DNA of 64,000 nucleotides from Candidatus Hadersleviella danica. GTDB lineage: Bacteria; Chloroflexota; Anaerolineae; Promineifilales; Promineifilaceae. Shown one piece after another: positions 34,105-42,436 of the stretch (its first letter is position 1; the number at the start of each line of letters is the position of its first letter). Made by a program: the position numbers and the translations under genes. The notes beneath the pieces were generated by a model. That model worked only from the letters and a program-made list of their open reading frames with translations, did not search any database and was not told where the DNA came from. The DNA lies in the NCBI GenBank assembly GCA_016711405.1, contig JADJSZ010000012.1, forward strand, positions 1 to 64,000, given 5' to 3'.

Positions 34105-34189
34105 ATTCAATGCGTTTTAGAAGAGGCGTTAAAAATGACCAGCACTCAAACGGAATTTACTCTTGTCCCATCTCGCCAAAGGTATTCAC

Positions 34190-34576
34190 ATGGCTCTTTT
34201 TTATTTTATCATAACCGTAACTGGCAGTTGTTTTGCAGCTTGCCTTGGTGGGTTCCTCGACATGGCTATTTCCATTACTATCGGGGCGGCCATTGCTGGG
34301 CAGATAATGTTATTTATCCCGTTCAAACATGTAACCATATGTATCAGGAATGGCTTTTTAGAGGGGGCTGACGGCCGTGAACGGATTGGCATTCCTCTCC
34401 AAAATCTCGATTTAGAACGCACCATCTCGTACAATGCCAAACGCAAATTCCCGTTAGACAAGGTTATTTGGTCAACAGACAATCAAAAAATTGTCTTGGG
34501 CTCTATGATGTACAACCATGTGCAATACAAGATGCTTTTAGAAAAACTCCACAACCTTGTTAAACAAGAGGAATAA
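34190..34576 (+). CDS. Small membrane protein of unknown function
   Basis: 128 residues from MALFYFIITVTG at 34190, chosen because AAAGG precedes it by 7 bases. One or two hydrophobic helices lie within residues 1-50, followed by a ~75-residue soluble, Lys/Asn-rich tail. Base composition is more AT-rich than its neighbours, hinting at acquisition from elsewhere. It ends 9 bases before chrA. No family recognised. Confidence 0.6.
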   Translation: MALFYFIITVTGSCFAACLGGFLDMAISITIGAAIAGQIMLFIPFKHVTICIRNGFLEGADGRERIGIPLQNLDLERTISYNAKRKFPLDKVIWSTDNQKIVLGSMMYNHVQYKMLLEKLHNLVKQEE

Positions 34577-34585
34577 AGCGTTGTA

Positions 34586-35905
34586 ATGCCGATGCCAACT
34601 TTCCGTGAAGCGTTCTGGGTGTGGCTCAAAGTGGCCGCCTATAGCTTTGGCGGCCCTGCGGGGCAAATCGCCGTCATGCACAAGTTGGTGGTAGAGGAGA
34701 AAAAGTGGGTCAGCGAGAGCCGCTTCCTACACGCCCTCAACTACTGCATGTTGCTCCCCGGCCCCGAGGCGCAACAGTTGGCCACCTATTTGGGCTGGCT
34801 GTTGCACGGCACACGGGGCGGGCTGGTGGCAGGCATCCTCTTCATCTTGCCGGGCTTTTTCTCCATTTTGCTTCTCAGCATTTTGTATGCAGGGTATCAG
34901 GAGATGCCGTTGGTGCAGGGGCTGTTTTTTGGGTTGAAGCCGGCCGTCATGGCGGTCGTGGTCGAGGCGGTCATTCGCATCGGCCGCCGGGTGCTGACCA
35001 ACAAGGTCATGGTGGGCATTGCCACGGCCGCTTTCATCGCCATCTTCTTCTTCAACTTGCCCTTCCCGCTCATCGTCCTCTCGGCCGCGTTGGTGGGGTT
35101 TGTGGGCGGCCGAATCTGGCTCGAGCCATTTGATGTGGTGCGCGGCCACCAAACGGCCGCCGAAGCCAACGAGGTCAATGACACGGCACGGCCGTCTACC
35201 CGCCGCGCCCTGCGCGTGTTGGTGACGGGGCTGGCCATTTGGTTTGTGCCCCTGCTGGCCGTGGGCTGGCTCTGGCCCGATGTGCCCGTGTTGGCGGAGA
35301 TTGGGCGCTTTTTTAGCTATGCGGCCGTGGTCACTTTTGGCGGTGCCTACGCCGTTTTGGCCTACATTGCCCAGCAAGCTGTCGAAGTCTATGGCTGGCT
35401 CGCCCCCGGCGAAATGCTGGATGGGCTGGGCATGGCCGAAACAACACCGGGGCCGCTTATTCAGGTGGTGCAATTTGTGGGCTTTATGGGGGCGTATCGC
35501 TTCCCCGGTGGATTGGCTCCCCTGTGGGCAGGGGTGTTGGGGGCCATTGTCAGCACATGGGCGACGTTTGCGCCCTGCTTTTTGTGGATTTTTCTGGGAG
35601 CGCCCTACATCGAGTATTTGCGGGGCAACAAATCGCTGACGACCGCGCTCTCGGCCGTGACAGCGGCCGTGGTGGGGGTCATTCTCAACTTGGCCATCTG
35701 GTTCTCCCTGCACACCCTCTTCGGCACGGTGGATGAAATCATGACAGGCCCTATCCGCTGGCAAATCCCCGTCTGGTCAACCCTCGATACGGCCGCTTTG
35801 GTCATCGCCGTGGGGGCATTTGTGGCCATTTTCCGCTACAAACAAAGCATGTTGGTGGTGCTGGCGGGGAGTGCGTTGGCGGGGTTGCTCTATTATTTGA
35901 TTTAG
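34586..35905 (+). CDS. chrA: Chromate transporter (ChrA family, two-domain)
   Basis: 439 residues with about ten hydrophobic segments in two homologous halves. SFGGPAGQIAVMHKLVVEEKKWVSE and the ALNYCMLLPGPEAQQLATYLGW segment are the N-terminal CHR signature; the second half has TFGGAYAVLAYIAQQAVE and GLGMAETTPGPLIQVVQFVGF. These proteins export chromate or related oxyanions. It ends at a family C hairpin that separates it from the convergent epimerase. Confidence 0.92.
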   Translation: MPMPTFREAFWVWLKVAAYSFGGPAGQIAVMHKLVVEEKKWVSESRFLHALNYCMLLPGPEAQQLATYLGWLLHGTRGGLVAGILFILPGFFSILLLSILYAGYQEMPLVQGLFFGLKPAVMAVVVEAVIRIGRRVLTNKVMVGIATAAFIAIFFFNLPFPLIVLSAALVGFVGGRIWLEPFDVVRGHQTAAEANEVNDTARPSTRRALRVLVTGLAIWFVPLLAVGWLWPDVPVLAEIGRFFSYAAVVTFGGAYAVLAYIAQQAVEVYGWLAPGEMLDGLGMAETTPGPLIQVVQFVGFMGAYRFPGGLAPLWAGVLGAIVSTWATFAPCFLWIFLGAPYIEYLRGNKSLTTALSAVTAAVVGVILNLAIWFSLHTLFGTVDEIMTGPIRWQIPVWSTLDTAALVIAVGAFVAIFRYKQSMLVVLAGSALAGLLYYLI

Positions 35906-35987
35906 AATAGAGAAGAGAGAAGAGAAGAGAAAGAGTTGTTTGTCAGGGACAAACACCCTCTCTTCTCTTATCTCTCTTCTCTCTTCT
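35905..35987. repeat. Family C hairpin repeat, copy C4
   Basis: AGAATAGAGAAGAGAGAAGA units opposite CTCTTCTCTTATCTCTCTTC. It touches the stop codons of both convergent genes (chrA and the epimerase). Confidence 0.78.
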
Positions 35988-37008
35988 AAAAAAGCCCCTT
36001 GTTTTCCGCCACCCACTGGTAGAGTTGGCGAATGCCCTCGGCGGGGGAAAGGTGGGGTTGCCAGCCCAGTTTGGCGGCCGCTTTGTGAATATCGGCGATG
36101 AACACTTGTTGGTCGCCCGGCCGCCATGCGCCGTAGCGCACAGGCACGGCCGTGCCATGTATCTCGGCCAGCAGGGGGCCAAATTCGGCCCAGATGGAGA
36201 GGCTGTGGGTGGGGCCACCCCCAACGTTAAACGCTTGCCCCGCTAGAGTGTTGGCTTGTTCAATGGCCATCTCGTACAGGCGCACCAAATCATGCACATG
36301 GAGCAAATCGCGCACTTGTTTGCCATCGCCGTAAATGGTAATGGGACGGCCGAGCACCGTGGCGATGATGAAATGCGCCACCCACCCTTGGTCTTCCACC
36401 CCAAATTGGCGCGGGCCATAGATGCACGATTGGCGCAAAACGATGGTTTTGAGGCCGTAAATGCGGCCGTAATCGAGCATATACTGGTCGCCCGCCCCTT
36501 TGGAACAGCCGTAGGGCGAGTGAAAATCGAGCGGGTAAGTTTCGGGGATGCCCGCTGGGTATTCGGTGTATTCGTAGCGGGTGGGGGTTTCGCCGATGTG
36601 TAGCTCTTCCATGCCGCCGTAAACTTTGTTGGTGGAGGCGTAAAGCACGGCCGCTTGCGGGCAATGGGCGCGTACAGCCTCGAGAACGTTGAACGTGCCC
36701 AGCGCGTTTATCTCAAAATCGGTGCGCGGATCCATGACGGAGGTGGTGACGGCCACTTGCCCCGCCAAATGCAAAACAGCATCGGGGGTGGCGGCTTGCA
36801 TGGCGGCCGTCAACGCGGCAAAGTCGCGCACATCGCCCCGCACCACGGTTAGCCCTGTCTCGTGGTGGCTCTGCAACCAATCGAGGTTGGAAGCCCCCCC
36901 TTTGCGGCTAAAGTTGTCGTAAATCGTGACCTGATGGCCGTGTCGTAAGAAGTAATCGGCGCTGTTACAGCCAATAAAGCCTGCGCCGCCTGTGATGAAG
37001 AGGTTCAT
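35986..37008 (-). CDS. NAD-dependent sugar epimerase/dehydratase (CDP-tyvelose epimerase-like)
   Basis: 340-residue extended SDR. Rossmann motif TGGAGFIGCN at residues ~6-15, VLHLAGQVAV, an active site with STNKVYGG and YGCSKGAGDQYMLDY (YxxxK), and RQSCIYGPRQFG. The NKVYG and CSKGAGDQY motifs are those of CDP-paratose/tyvelose 2-epimerases rather than UDP-glucose 4-epimerase. It probably makes a deoxy-sugar or related nucleotide sugar for surface glycans. No other glycan genes are adjacent. The ATG follows CACTCCC and repeats, without a Shine-Dalgarno sequence. Confidence 0.85.
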   Translation of the reverse strand: MNLFITGGAGFIGCNSADYFLRHGHQVTIYDNFSRKGGASNLDWLQSHHETGLTVVRGDVRDFAALTAAMQAATPDAVLHLAGQVAVTTSVMDPRTDFEINALGTFNVLEAVRAHCPQAAVLYASTNKVYGGMEELHIGETPTRYEYTEYPAGIPETYPLDFHSPYGCSKGAGDQYMLDYGRIYGLKTIVLRQSCIYGPRQFGVEDQGWVAHFIIATVLGRPITIYGDGKQVRDLLHVHDLVRLYEMAIEQANTLAGQAFNVGGGPTHSLSIWAEFGPLLAEIHGTAVPVRYGAWRPGDQQVFIADIHKAAAKLGWQPHLSPAEGIRQLYQWVAENKGLF

Positions 37009-37010
37009 GG

Positions 37011-37095
37011 GAGTGGTTAGTGGTTAGTGAGTAGTAAATAGTAAGTAGTAAGTAGTGGGTAGGCTTCCGAGTAACGACGAGTAACCAATAACCAA
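37011..37095. repeat. Family B half-copy plus family A half-copy
   Basis: AGTGGTTAGTGGTTAGTGAG units (37013-37058), then ACGAGTAACCAATAACCAAT (37075-37094), between rimI and the epimerase. Confidence 0.55.
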
Positions 37096-37103
37096 TATAC
37101 ACC

Positions 37104-37625
37104 CTACCCGCTGTTTAGGCGTTGCTCAAGGTTAGTCCAATGTTGTTCGAGGAGGTCAGGGTTGAGGTCGGCCGTCATCAGCAGGGCATCTTCGCCGTTA
37201 TCGCGGTAATACTTTTGCCGACGGCCGACTTCGCGGAAGCCATATTTGTGGTACAAATTTTGGGCGATGAGGTTGCTCGGCCGCACCTCTAAAATGGCGG
37301 TGGTGGCCTTGTGTTGGCCACCGTGCCAGAGGGCGTGGTAGAGCAATGTTTCGCCCAGCCCACGGCCGCGCCACTTTTCGGCCGTGACAATGGTGGCAAT
37401 TTGCACCTCGTCTACAATGAGCCACGAGACCATGTAGCCCGCTATTTCGGTGCCTGCCCACAACACCATCGGCAAGGAGTACTGCGGATTGTCCACCTCG
37501 ACTTGGTACGCCTCGGCCGTCCACGGCGATGATTTGGCCACTTGTTCAATGGCCATCACGGCGGGTATGTCGGCCGTTTCCATACGGCGCAGATAATACG
37601 GTGTGGGGAGAGGCAGGGCAAGCAT
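37104..37625 (-). CDS. rimI: Ribosomal protein S18 alanine N-acetyltransferase
   Basis: 173-residue GNAT. LRRMETADIPAVMAIEQVAKSSPWTAEAYQVEV matches the RimI N terminus; acetyl-CoA loop TAEKWRGRGLGETLLYHAL, then LEVRPSNLIAQNLYHKYGF and RRQKYYRDNGEDALLM. It acetylates the N-terminal alanine of S18 and may act on other proteins. The usual partner genes tsaB and tsaD are not next to it. Upstream is pfkA, separated by a family J repeat. Confidence 0.9.
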   Translation of the reverse strand: MLALPLPTPYYLRRMETADIPAVMAIEQVAKSSPWTAEAYQVEVDNPQYSLPMVLWAGTEIAGYMVSWLIVDEVQIATIVTAEKWRGRGLGETLLYHALWHGGQHKATTAILEVRPSNLIAQNLYHKYGFREVGRRQKYYRDNGEDALLMTADLNPDLLEQHWTNLEQRLNSG

Positions 37626-37650
37626 GGGCGATTGTGTTTTGATGCATCTT

Positions 37651-37720
37651 ACTGGTATATAAGTCTATAAGTGTACTGGTGTATCAAAATACACCAATAC
37701 ACCAATACACAAGTACACCA
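37651..37720. repeat. Family J hairpin repeat, copy J3
   Basis: ACTGGTATATAAGTCTATAA and ACTGGTGTATCAAAATACACC units facing ACCAATACACCAATACACAA. Confidence 0.7.
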
Positions 37721-37733
37721 ACAGAGTGTTTTC

Positions 37734-38834
37734 TCAGTCCCCCAAACTAATCCCCAAATCCCGCGCCGTCAAAATCGTGTCGCAATCGAGTGGTACGAGT
37801 TTCATCGCCCCAGCGACTTGCTCCAATGGCACGTAATCCACGCGGGGCGGGTTCAGGGCAACCATGACCCCTGATAGCCCCTCATCGAGGGCACGCACGG
37901 CCGCCGCCCCAAAGCGCAACGAGAGCAACCTATCCGTGTTGGTCGGTTTGCCGCCGCGCAAGAGATGGCCCAGCACCACCGAGCGCGTCTCCTGCCCCGT
38001 CAGTTCGCCCAAGGCCGCCGCCACTTTTTCACCCACGCCGCCCAGCCGCTCCGCTTGGCCAAGACTTTGCCCGCGAATGGAAAGCTCGCCGCCCACGGGT
38101 TTGGCTCCTTCGGCGACGACGACGATGGAGAAATGACGGCCGAGAGCCTCCCGTTCGCGTATCTTTTCGGCCACTTTCAGAATATCATAGGGGATTTCGG
38201 GGATGAGAATGACATCGGCCGTGGAAGCCACGCCTGAATCCAGCGCAATCCAGCCCGCATAACGCCCCATCACCTCGACCACGATAATGCGTCGGTGGGA
38301 TTCGGCCGTGCTGTGGAGCCTGTCAATGCACTCGGTGGCGAAGGAGACGGCCGTGTCGAAGCCAAAGGTGGCCGTGGTGTGCAACAAATCGTTGTCAATC
38401 GTCTTGGGCACGCCAATCACCTTGATGCCATTGCGCTTAGACAACTCATTGGCAATGGTCAGCGAGCCATCCCCGCCAATGGCAATGAGTGCATCGAAGC
38501 CCCGCTCCTTAAATGCGGCCATAATTTCGCCCGAGCGGTCAATCGTCGTCCACTGCCCGTTTTCATCTTGGACGGGGTATTGAAGGGGGTTGCCTCGGTT
38601 GGTTGTGCCCAAAATGGTGCCGCCCAGATGGGTAATGCCGCGCACCGCCATCCTGTCCAGCGTCATAATCCCCCCATCGGGGTATTCATGGGGGCTGAGG
38701 ATGCCGTTATAGCCATCTCGAATGCCATAACATTCCCAGCCCCGCTTGTAAGCGGCCAACACCACCGCCCGAATCACCGCATTTAAACCCGGCGCATCTC
38801 CTCCACCTGTGTTAATTGCAATTTTTTTAGTCAT
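37734..38834 (-). CDS. pfkA: 6-phosphofructokinase
   Basis: 366 residues. NTGGGDAPGLNAVIRAV and IAIGGDGSLTIANEL, then PKTIDNDL, VEVMGRYAGWIAL and IPEIPYDI. The GGDG motif (Gly rather than Asp at the phosphoryl-donor position) indicates ATP as donor, while the Lys in PKTIDND is the residue common in PPi-dependent and clade-X enzymes, so mixed-type specificity is possible. It phosphorylates fructose 6-phosphate in glycolysis. Probably cotranscribed with rimI. Confidence 0.93.
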   Translation of the reverse strand: MTKKIAINTGGGDAPGLNAVIRAVVLAAYKRGWECYGIRDGYNGILSPHEYPDGGIMTLDRMAVRGITHLGGTILGTTNRGNPLQYPVQDENGQWTTIDRSGEIMAAFKERGFDALIAIGGDGSLTIANELSKRNGIKVIGVPKTIDNDLLHTTATFGFDTAVSFATECIDRLHSTAESHRRIIVVEVMGRYAGWIALDSGVASTADVILIPEIPYDILKVAEKIREREALGRHFSIVVVAEGAKPVGGELSIRGQSLGQAERLGGVGEKVAAALGELTGQETRSVVLGHLLRGGKPTNTDRLLSLRFGAAAVRALDEGLSGVMVALNPPRVDYVPLEQVAGAMKLVPLDCDTILTARDLGISLGD

Positions 38835-38842
38835 AATTTGTT

Positions 38843-38940
38843 AGTCTCTCAGTCTTTCAGCTTGTCAGCTAGTCAGCTAGTTAGCCCATTCCTCAATCCG
38901 CATTCCCCATTCCGCAATCTCTCTCCTCTCTTCTCTCTTC
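38843..38940. repeat. Families F and E and C-like repeat block
   Basis: AGTCTCTCAGTCTTTCAGC units, then CCTCAATCCGCATTCCCC units and CTCTCCTCTCTTCTCTC. It encodes a spurious N-terminal extension of the next gene. The methyltransferase -10 box (TACAAT, 38948-38953) follows. Confidence 0.6.
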
Positions 38941-38960
38941 TTGAGTATACAATCGTGGGC

Positions 38961-39629
38961 ATGATATTAAAACAATTTTGGGTGTGGTTGGTGCGGTGGG
39001 GGTTCCATTTGTTGTACCACCAACTGGCGTGGACGTATGACGGGGTGAGTTGGCTGGTGTCGCTCGGCCGTTGGCGGGTGTGGCAAGCGGCCGCTTTAGA
39101 GTTTGTGACAGGCCCCCGCGTGTTGGAAATCGGGCATGGCCCCGGCCACATGCTCATCCCACTTGCCCAGCGGGGCTACGCGGTAATGGGGCTAGATTTA
39201 TCGCCGCAGATGGGGCGACGGGCGGCGCGGTTGCTGGCGCGGGCGGGGTTGGCGGGGCGGGTGGGGTTAATTCGCGGCCGTGTGCAAGCCTTGCCCCTTG
39301 CCGATGGGCAGTTTACTTGTGTCCTTTCCCAATTTCCCACCCCCTATATTTTGGAGCCAGCAAGTTTGGCCGCTATCTGGCGCGTTTTGGCGGCCGACGG
39401 CCGTCTTGTTATCCTGCCCGAAGGCCACCTGACGGGGCGCACATGGGTTCATCGGGTAATTGCGTGGCTATTTGCCATTACAGGCCAAGCCCAAGCGGAG
39501 CCAGCGCATAGCTCGGCTGAGTTGTGGCGGCCGTTTACGGAGGCACTGACGGCCGCTGGCTTCACGCCCACCCTGCACCTCATCCCTCTGCAAGGGAGCG
39601 AAGCCACCCTGATTGTGGCGCAAAAATGA
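38961..39629 (+). CDS. Class I SAM-dependent methyltransferase
   Basis: 222 residues from MILKQFWVWLVRWG at 38961; the longer frame is repeat-derived. SAM-binding motif I VLEIGHGPGHMLIPLA, motif II YAVMGLDLSPQM, later ALPLADGQFTCVLSQFPTPYI and LAADGRLVILPEGHLTG. It resembles ubiquinone/menaquinone-type small-molecule methyltransferases; the substrate is unknown. TACAAT ends 7 bases before the ATG and there is no Shine-Dalgarno sequence, suggesting a leaderless message. Confidence 0.85.
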   Translation: MILKQFWVWLVRWGFHLLYHQLAWTYDGVSWLVSLGRWRVWQAAALEFVTGPRVLEIGHGPGHMLIPLAQRGYAVMGLDLSPQMGRRAARLLARAGLAGRVGLIRGRVQALPLADGQFTCVLSQFPTPYILEPASLAAIWRVLAADGRLVILPEGHLTGRTWVHRVIAWLFAITGQAQAEPAHSSAELWRPFTEALTAAGFTPTLHLIPLQGSEATLIVAQK

Positions 39630-39644
39630 GACGACTACGCAAAA

Positions 39645-39675
39645 AAAGAGCGTAGCAAGACCTGCTACGCTCTTT
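39645..39675. terminator. Bidirectional intrinsic terminator
   Basis: AAAGAGCGTAGCA, loop AGACC, TGCTACGCTCTTT with an A run on one side and T on the other, between the convergent methyltransferase and LysM genes. Confidence 0.88.
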
Positions 39676-39698
39676 TGGGCGAAAAAAGGTTGGGGCGA

Positions 39699-40691
39699 TT
39701 ATTCGCCGGGAATGACCAGAATTTGGCCGGGGTAAATGACGTAGGGGGTGGCCAACTCATTGGCCTCCGCAATTTGTGTCCATGTCACGCCATAGTTGAG
39801 CGAGATGATGAATAGGGTTTCACCAGCTTGCACTTCGTGGGTCAAATCGGCGATGGGACCGGGGGTGTTGCTGGGGATTTTTAGCTCATCGCCCACCAAA
39901 ATGCGATTGGGGTTGATGATGCCGTTGGCTTCGGCGATGAGTCGCCAATCAATGCCATAGGTTTGGCCGATTTTGGCCAAGGTGTCCCCTGCTTGCACGG
40001 TGTAGGTGGTGCCATCGCTGGGGACGGGCACGGGGGTGGGGGTAGCGGCCGTGCCATCTGGTGCGGCCGTGGGGATGCGTAGCACTTGCCCGACCACAAT
40101 CGAGTTGGCGTTGGGCAAATTGTTGTATTGCGCCAACACCACCCATGACACCCCATATTGCAAACCAATGCGGTAGAGGTTATCGCCTGCGACAACGGTG
40201 TGCGTGCCCGTGGTGTTGGTTGTTGTGGTGGCGGGTTGTTCGGTGGTGGTGGTCGCAGGTTGCTCGGCCGTTGTTTCAGCGGGTGTTTCCGCAGGGGTTT
40301 CCTCGGTCGTGGTCGTTGCGGGTTGCTCTTCGGTCGTGGTTGCAGGAGCGGTTTCGCCACCTTCTGTGGTTTCGGTGGTGGTGGCGGGTTGCTCAGCAGG
40401 GGTTTCGGCCGTTTCCGTTTCAGGGCGGGGAGATGTTTCTTCGCCTGTGGCGGGGGTTTCACCACCTTCGACAGTTTCGGGGGCGGGTTGTTCGGCCGTT
40501 GTACCCTCTGTGGTGGTTGTGGTGGTGATGGTTTCGGTTGTGGTCTCGGTTGTTGTTTCGGTGGTTTCGGCCGTGGTCGGTGGCAAGACGATTTCTTCGT
40601 CGCCGCCGCCGCCTAAAGGTATTTCACACGCGACCAACAATAACCCGAGGGTTAATAATGCCATGACAATGATTGAGCGCTTCCAAAACAT
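39699..40691 (-). CDS. Lipoprotein with three LysM domains
   Basis: 330 residues. Signal and lipobox LLLVAC give lipid-anchored Cys22; GTAGGAG is upstream. Residues ~38-160 are a Thr/Glu/Pro-rich stalk of degenerate TTTEEQPATTTTEE-like repeats. Three LysM modules follow, opening with THTVVAGDNLYRIG, TYTVQAGDTLAKIG and THEVQAGETLFIIS. LysM domains bind peptidoglycan or chitin-like glycans, so this would tether to or sense the cell wall. No catalytic domain is attached. Convergent with the methyltransferase. Confidence 0.9.
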   Translation of the reverse strand: MFWKRSIIVMALLTLGLLLVACEIPLGGGGDEEIVLPPTTAETTETTTETTTETITTTTTTEGTTAEQPAPETVEGGETPATGEETSPRPETETAETPAEQPATTTETTEGGETAPATTTEEQPATTTTEETPAETPAETTAEQPATTTTEQPATTTTNTTGTHTVVAGDNLYRIGLQYGVSWVVLAQYNNLPNANSIVVGQVLRIPTAAPDGTAATPTPVPVPSDGTTYTVQAGDTLAKIGQTYGIDWRLIAEANGIINPNRILVGDELKIPSNTPGPIADLTHEVQAGETLFIISLNYGVTWTQIAEANELATPYVIYPGQILVIPGE

Positions 40692-41085
40692 AAGCCTACT
40701 CCTACAAGATTTGCTAAAAATAGCGTGTAATGATGGTCTCGTTGGTTAGTGGGGCTGACTCGCATCTGCCCTATTGGCCAACGAATTGCCATGCTAAATG
40801 AGGGAAACCAGAGAAAAGTTGAAGGTGAGGTTTTTTAAGAAACCGAAAATACTATAACACGCTTTTTGCTTTACGTAAAGTAAGCGTGAAGAGCCTTTTG
40901 GACTGGTGGATAGGTGGGTTGATGGGCGCGAACAGTGGCAAATAGGCAAAAAAATAGGTGGCCGGTTCAGCGGGCGCTGTCCGTACCACCTCGGGAGGGA
41001 GCCTGAGGAGAATTATAGCACGGCCGTTGGCTCTGGCAAGAGTTTTTAGCACCAATTTTCAGCATGGCTCAAGCCATTTTTGCGA

Positions 41086-41156
41086 TGGGGACGAGGGACA
41101 AGGGATAAAGGACGAGGATAATAGCTCCGCACTATCTCCAATCGTCCCCTGTCCAA
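41086..41156. repeat. Degenerate D-type repeat after the TRAP protein gene
   Basis: GGGGACGAGGGACAAGGGAT units then ATCGTCCCCTGTCC. It forms only a partial hairpin. The remainder of the 40692-41165 spacer shows no gene; a small hairpin (GCTTTACGTAAAGTAAGC) lies at about 40868-40885. Confidence 0.5.
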
Positions 41157-41165
41157 GTTTGCAAT

Positions 41166-42326
41166 TTATCCTTGGCCACCCATGTAATTCATGTAGCGCG
41201 TTTCATTCAGCCCATGCCATGCTTGGATACCATCGCGGAATTTCAGCCACTCTTGGAAGATGGCCGCAAAATCGGCATCGGCGGCCGAGAACTCATCATA
41301 GAGTTCAAAGGCGGCTTGTTCGCAAGCGTGCAGAACCTCGTCGTTAAACGGCCGTAACTCCATGTTCGTTTCAGTCACCAAGGTGCGCAGGGCATCAAAA
41401 TTAAGGGCATCGTAGCGCGATAAAAGAGCGAGATTGGCTTCATAGGCGGCCGATTTGAGAATCTCGCGGTAAATTTCGGGCAAATTGTTCCATTCGCCCA
41501 AATTGATTTGTAGCTCCAACGCGGCACCGGGTTCCCACCAGCCGGGGTAGTAATAGTATTGGGCAACCTCTTGAAACCCAAGTTTGAGGTCATCATAGGG
41601 GCCGACCCACTCGGCCGCGTCCACCGCCCCACTCCGCAACGCCTCGATAATCTCGCCCCCCGCCAGCACCTGCACATCCACCCCCAACTTACTCATCACC
41701 TGCCCGCCCAAGCCGGGAATCCTCATTTTCAGGGCTTGCAAATCGGCAGGGCTATTGATGATTTTGTTAAACCAGCCACCCATCTGCGCCCCCGTATTGC
41801 CTGCGGGAAACTGAATGACCCCAAATTTTTCAGCACAAACCTGTTGCATCAGCTCTTGGCCGCCCCCTTCATACCACCACGCATTTTGCTGGCGCGAGGT
41901 AAGGCCAAAGGGCAGGGTTGTGCCAAAAGCGGTGACAGGGCTTTTGCCAATGTAATAATAAGAAGCTGTGTGGCCAATGGGGAATGTGCCCGCTTCTACG
42001 GCATTTAAGATTTCCAGCGGGGGAAGCACTTCTCCCGCTGGGCGGGCAGTGATGTTGAGCCTGCCTTGGGTGAGCGCGGCGACACGCTGGGTAAATGCTG
42101 TTGCTCCTCCATAAATGGTGTCTAACGAGAGCGGCCAACTGGTGGGCATCTCCCAGTTTATAAGGGGCAGGGCGTTGTCATTCTGGGTCGCTTCGGCCAA
42201 TACCTCATTGGGAATGATGGGGGCTTGGGGGGCAGAGGGGGTGGTTCCATTGGCTCCCAGCAAACTAAAGGCAGTCGCCCCAAGGGTCGTGTGGACGGCC
42301 GTTTCGAGAAATTCTCGTCGTTTCAT
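41166..42326 (-). CDS. TRAP transporter substrate-binding protein (DctP family), paralogue 2
   Basis: 386 residues with an MKRREFLE twin-arginine-like start and a signal segment in which the lipobox position reads LLGANG, without the cysteine of its neighbour. Mature region: WEMPTSWPLSLDTIYGGA, TQGRLNITARPAGEVLPPLE, NAVEAGTFPIGHTASYYYIGKSP, QNAWWYEGGG, KMRIPGLGGQVMSKLG, VDAAEWVGPYDDLKLGF. It is the TakP/DctP-like fold that binds organic anions. It is closely similar throughout to the protein encoded at 42437-43606. The membrane subunits (DctQ, DctM) are not adjacent. Confidence 0.9.
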   Translation of the reverse strand: MKRREFLETAVHTTLGATAFSLLGANGTTPSAPQAPIIPNEVLAEATQNDNALPLINWEMPTSWPLSLDTIYGGATAFTQRVAALTQGRLNITARPAGEVLPPLEILNAVEAGTFPIGHTASYYYIGKSPVTAFGTTLPFGLTSRQQNAWWYEGGGQELMQQVCAEKFGVIQFPAGNTGAQMGGWFNKIINSPADLQALKMRIPGLGGQVMSKLGVDVQVLAGGEIIEALRSGAVDAAEWVGPYDDLKLGFQEVAQYYYYPGWWEPGAALELQINLGEWNNLPEIYREILKSAAYEANLALLSRYDALNFDALRTLVTETNMELRPFNDEVLHACEQAAFELYDEFSAADADFAAIFQEWLKFRDGIQAWHGLNETRYMNYMGGQG

Positions 42327-42362
42327 ATTCTTTTCCGTAGGCTCGCCACGAGAATGTGGTTA

Positions 42363-42417
42363 AAAAAAGAGGCGAAGTAACGGCCGGCAACATTGCCTTC
42401 TGGCCATTACTTCGCCC
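42363..42417 (-). terminator. Intrinsic terminator between the two TRAP protein genes
   Basis: GGCGAAGTAA...TTACTTCGCC stem with an inner GGCC-containing stem, followed on the minus strand by CTCTTTTTTT. The two paralogues are therefore probably separate transcription units or differentially expressed. Confidence 0.75.
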
Positions 42418-42436
42418 TGTCGAAGCCGGGCAGGGG

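Noticed and set aside
34135..34371. Alternative frame overlapping the small membrane protein
   Set aside because: No ribosome site and no coherent domain; the frame starting at 34190 has AAAGG upstream and a membrane segment.
34727..35764. Antisense open frame of 345 codons under chrA
   Set aside because: His/Gln/Pro-rich shadow of a membrane-protein gene; no start signal.
38838..38960. N-terminal extension of the methyltransferase
   Set aside because: Ser/Pro-rich translation of F, E and C repeat units; the conserved protein starts at 38961 behind a -10 box.
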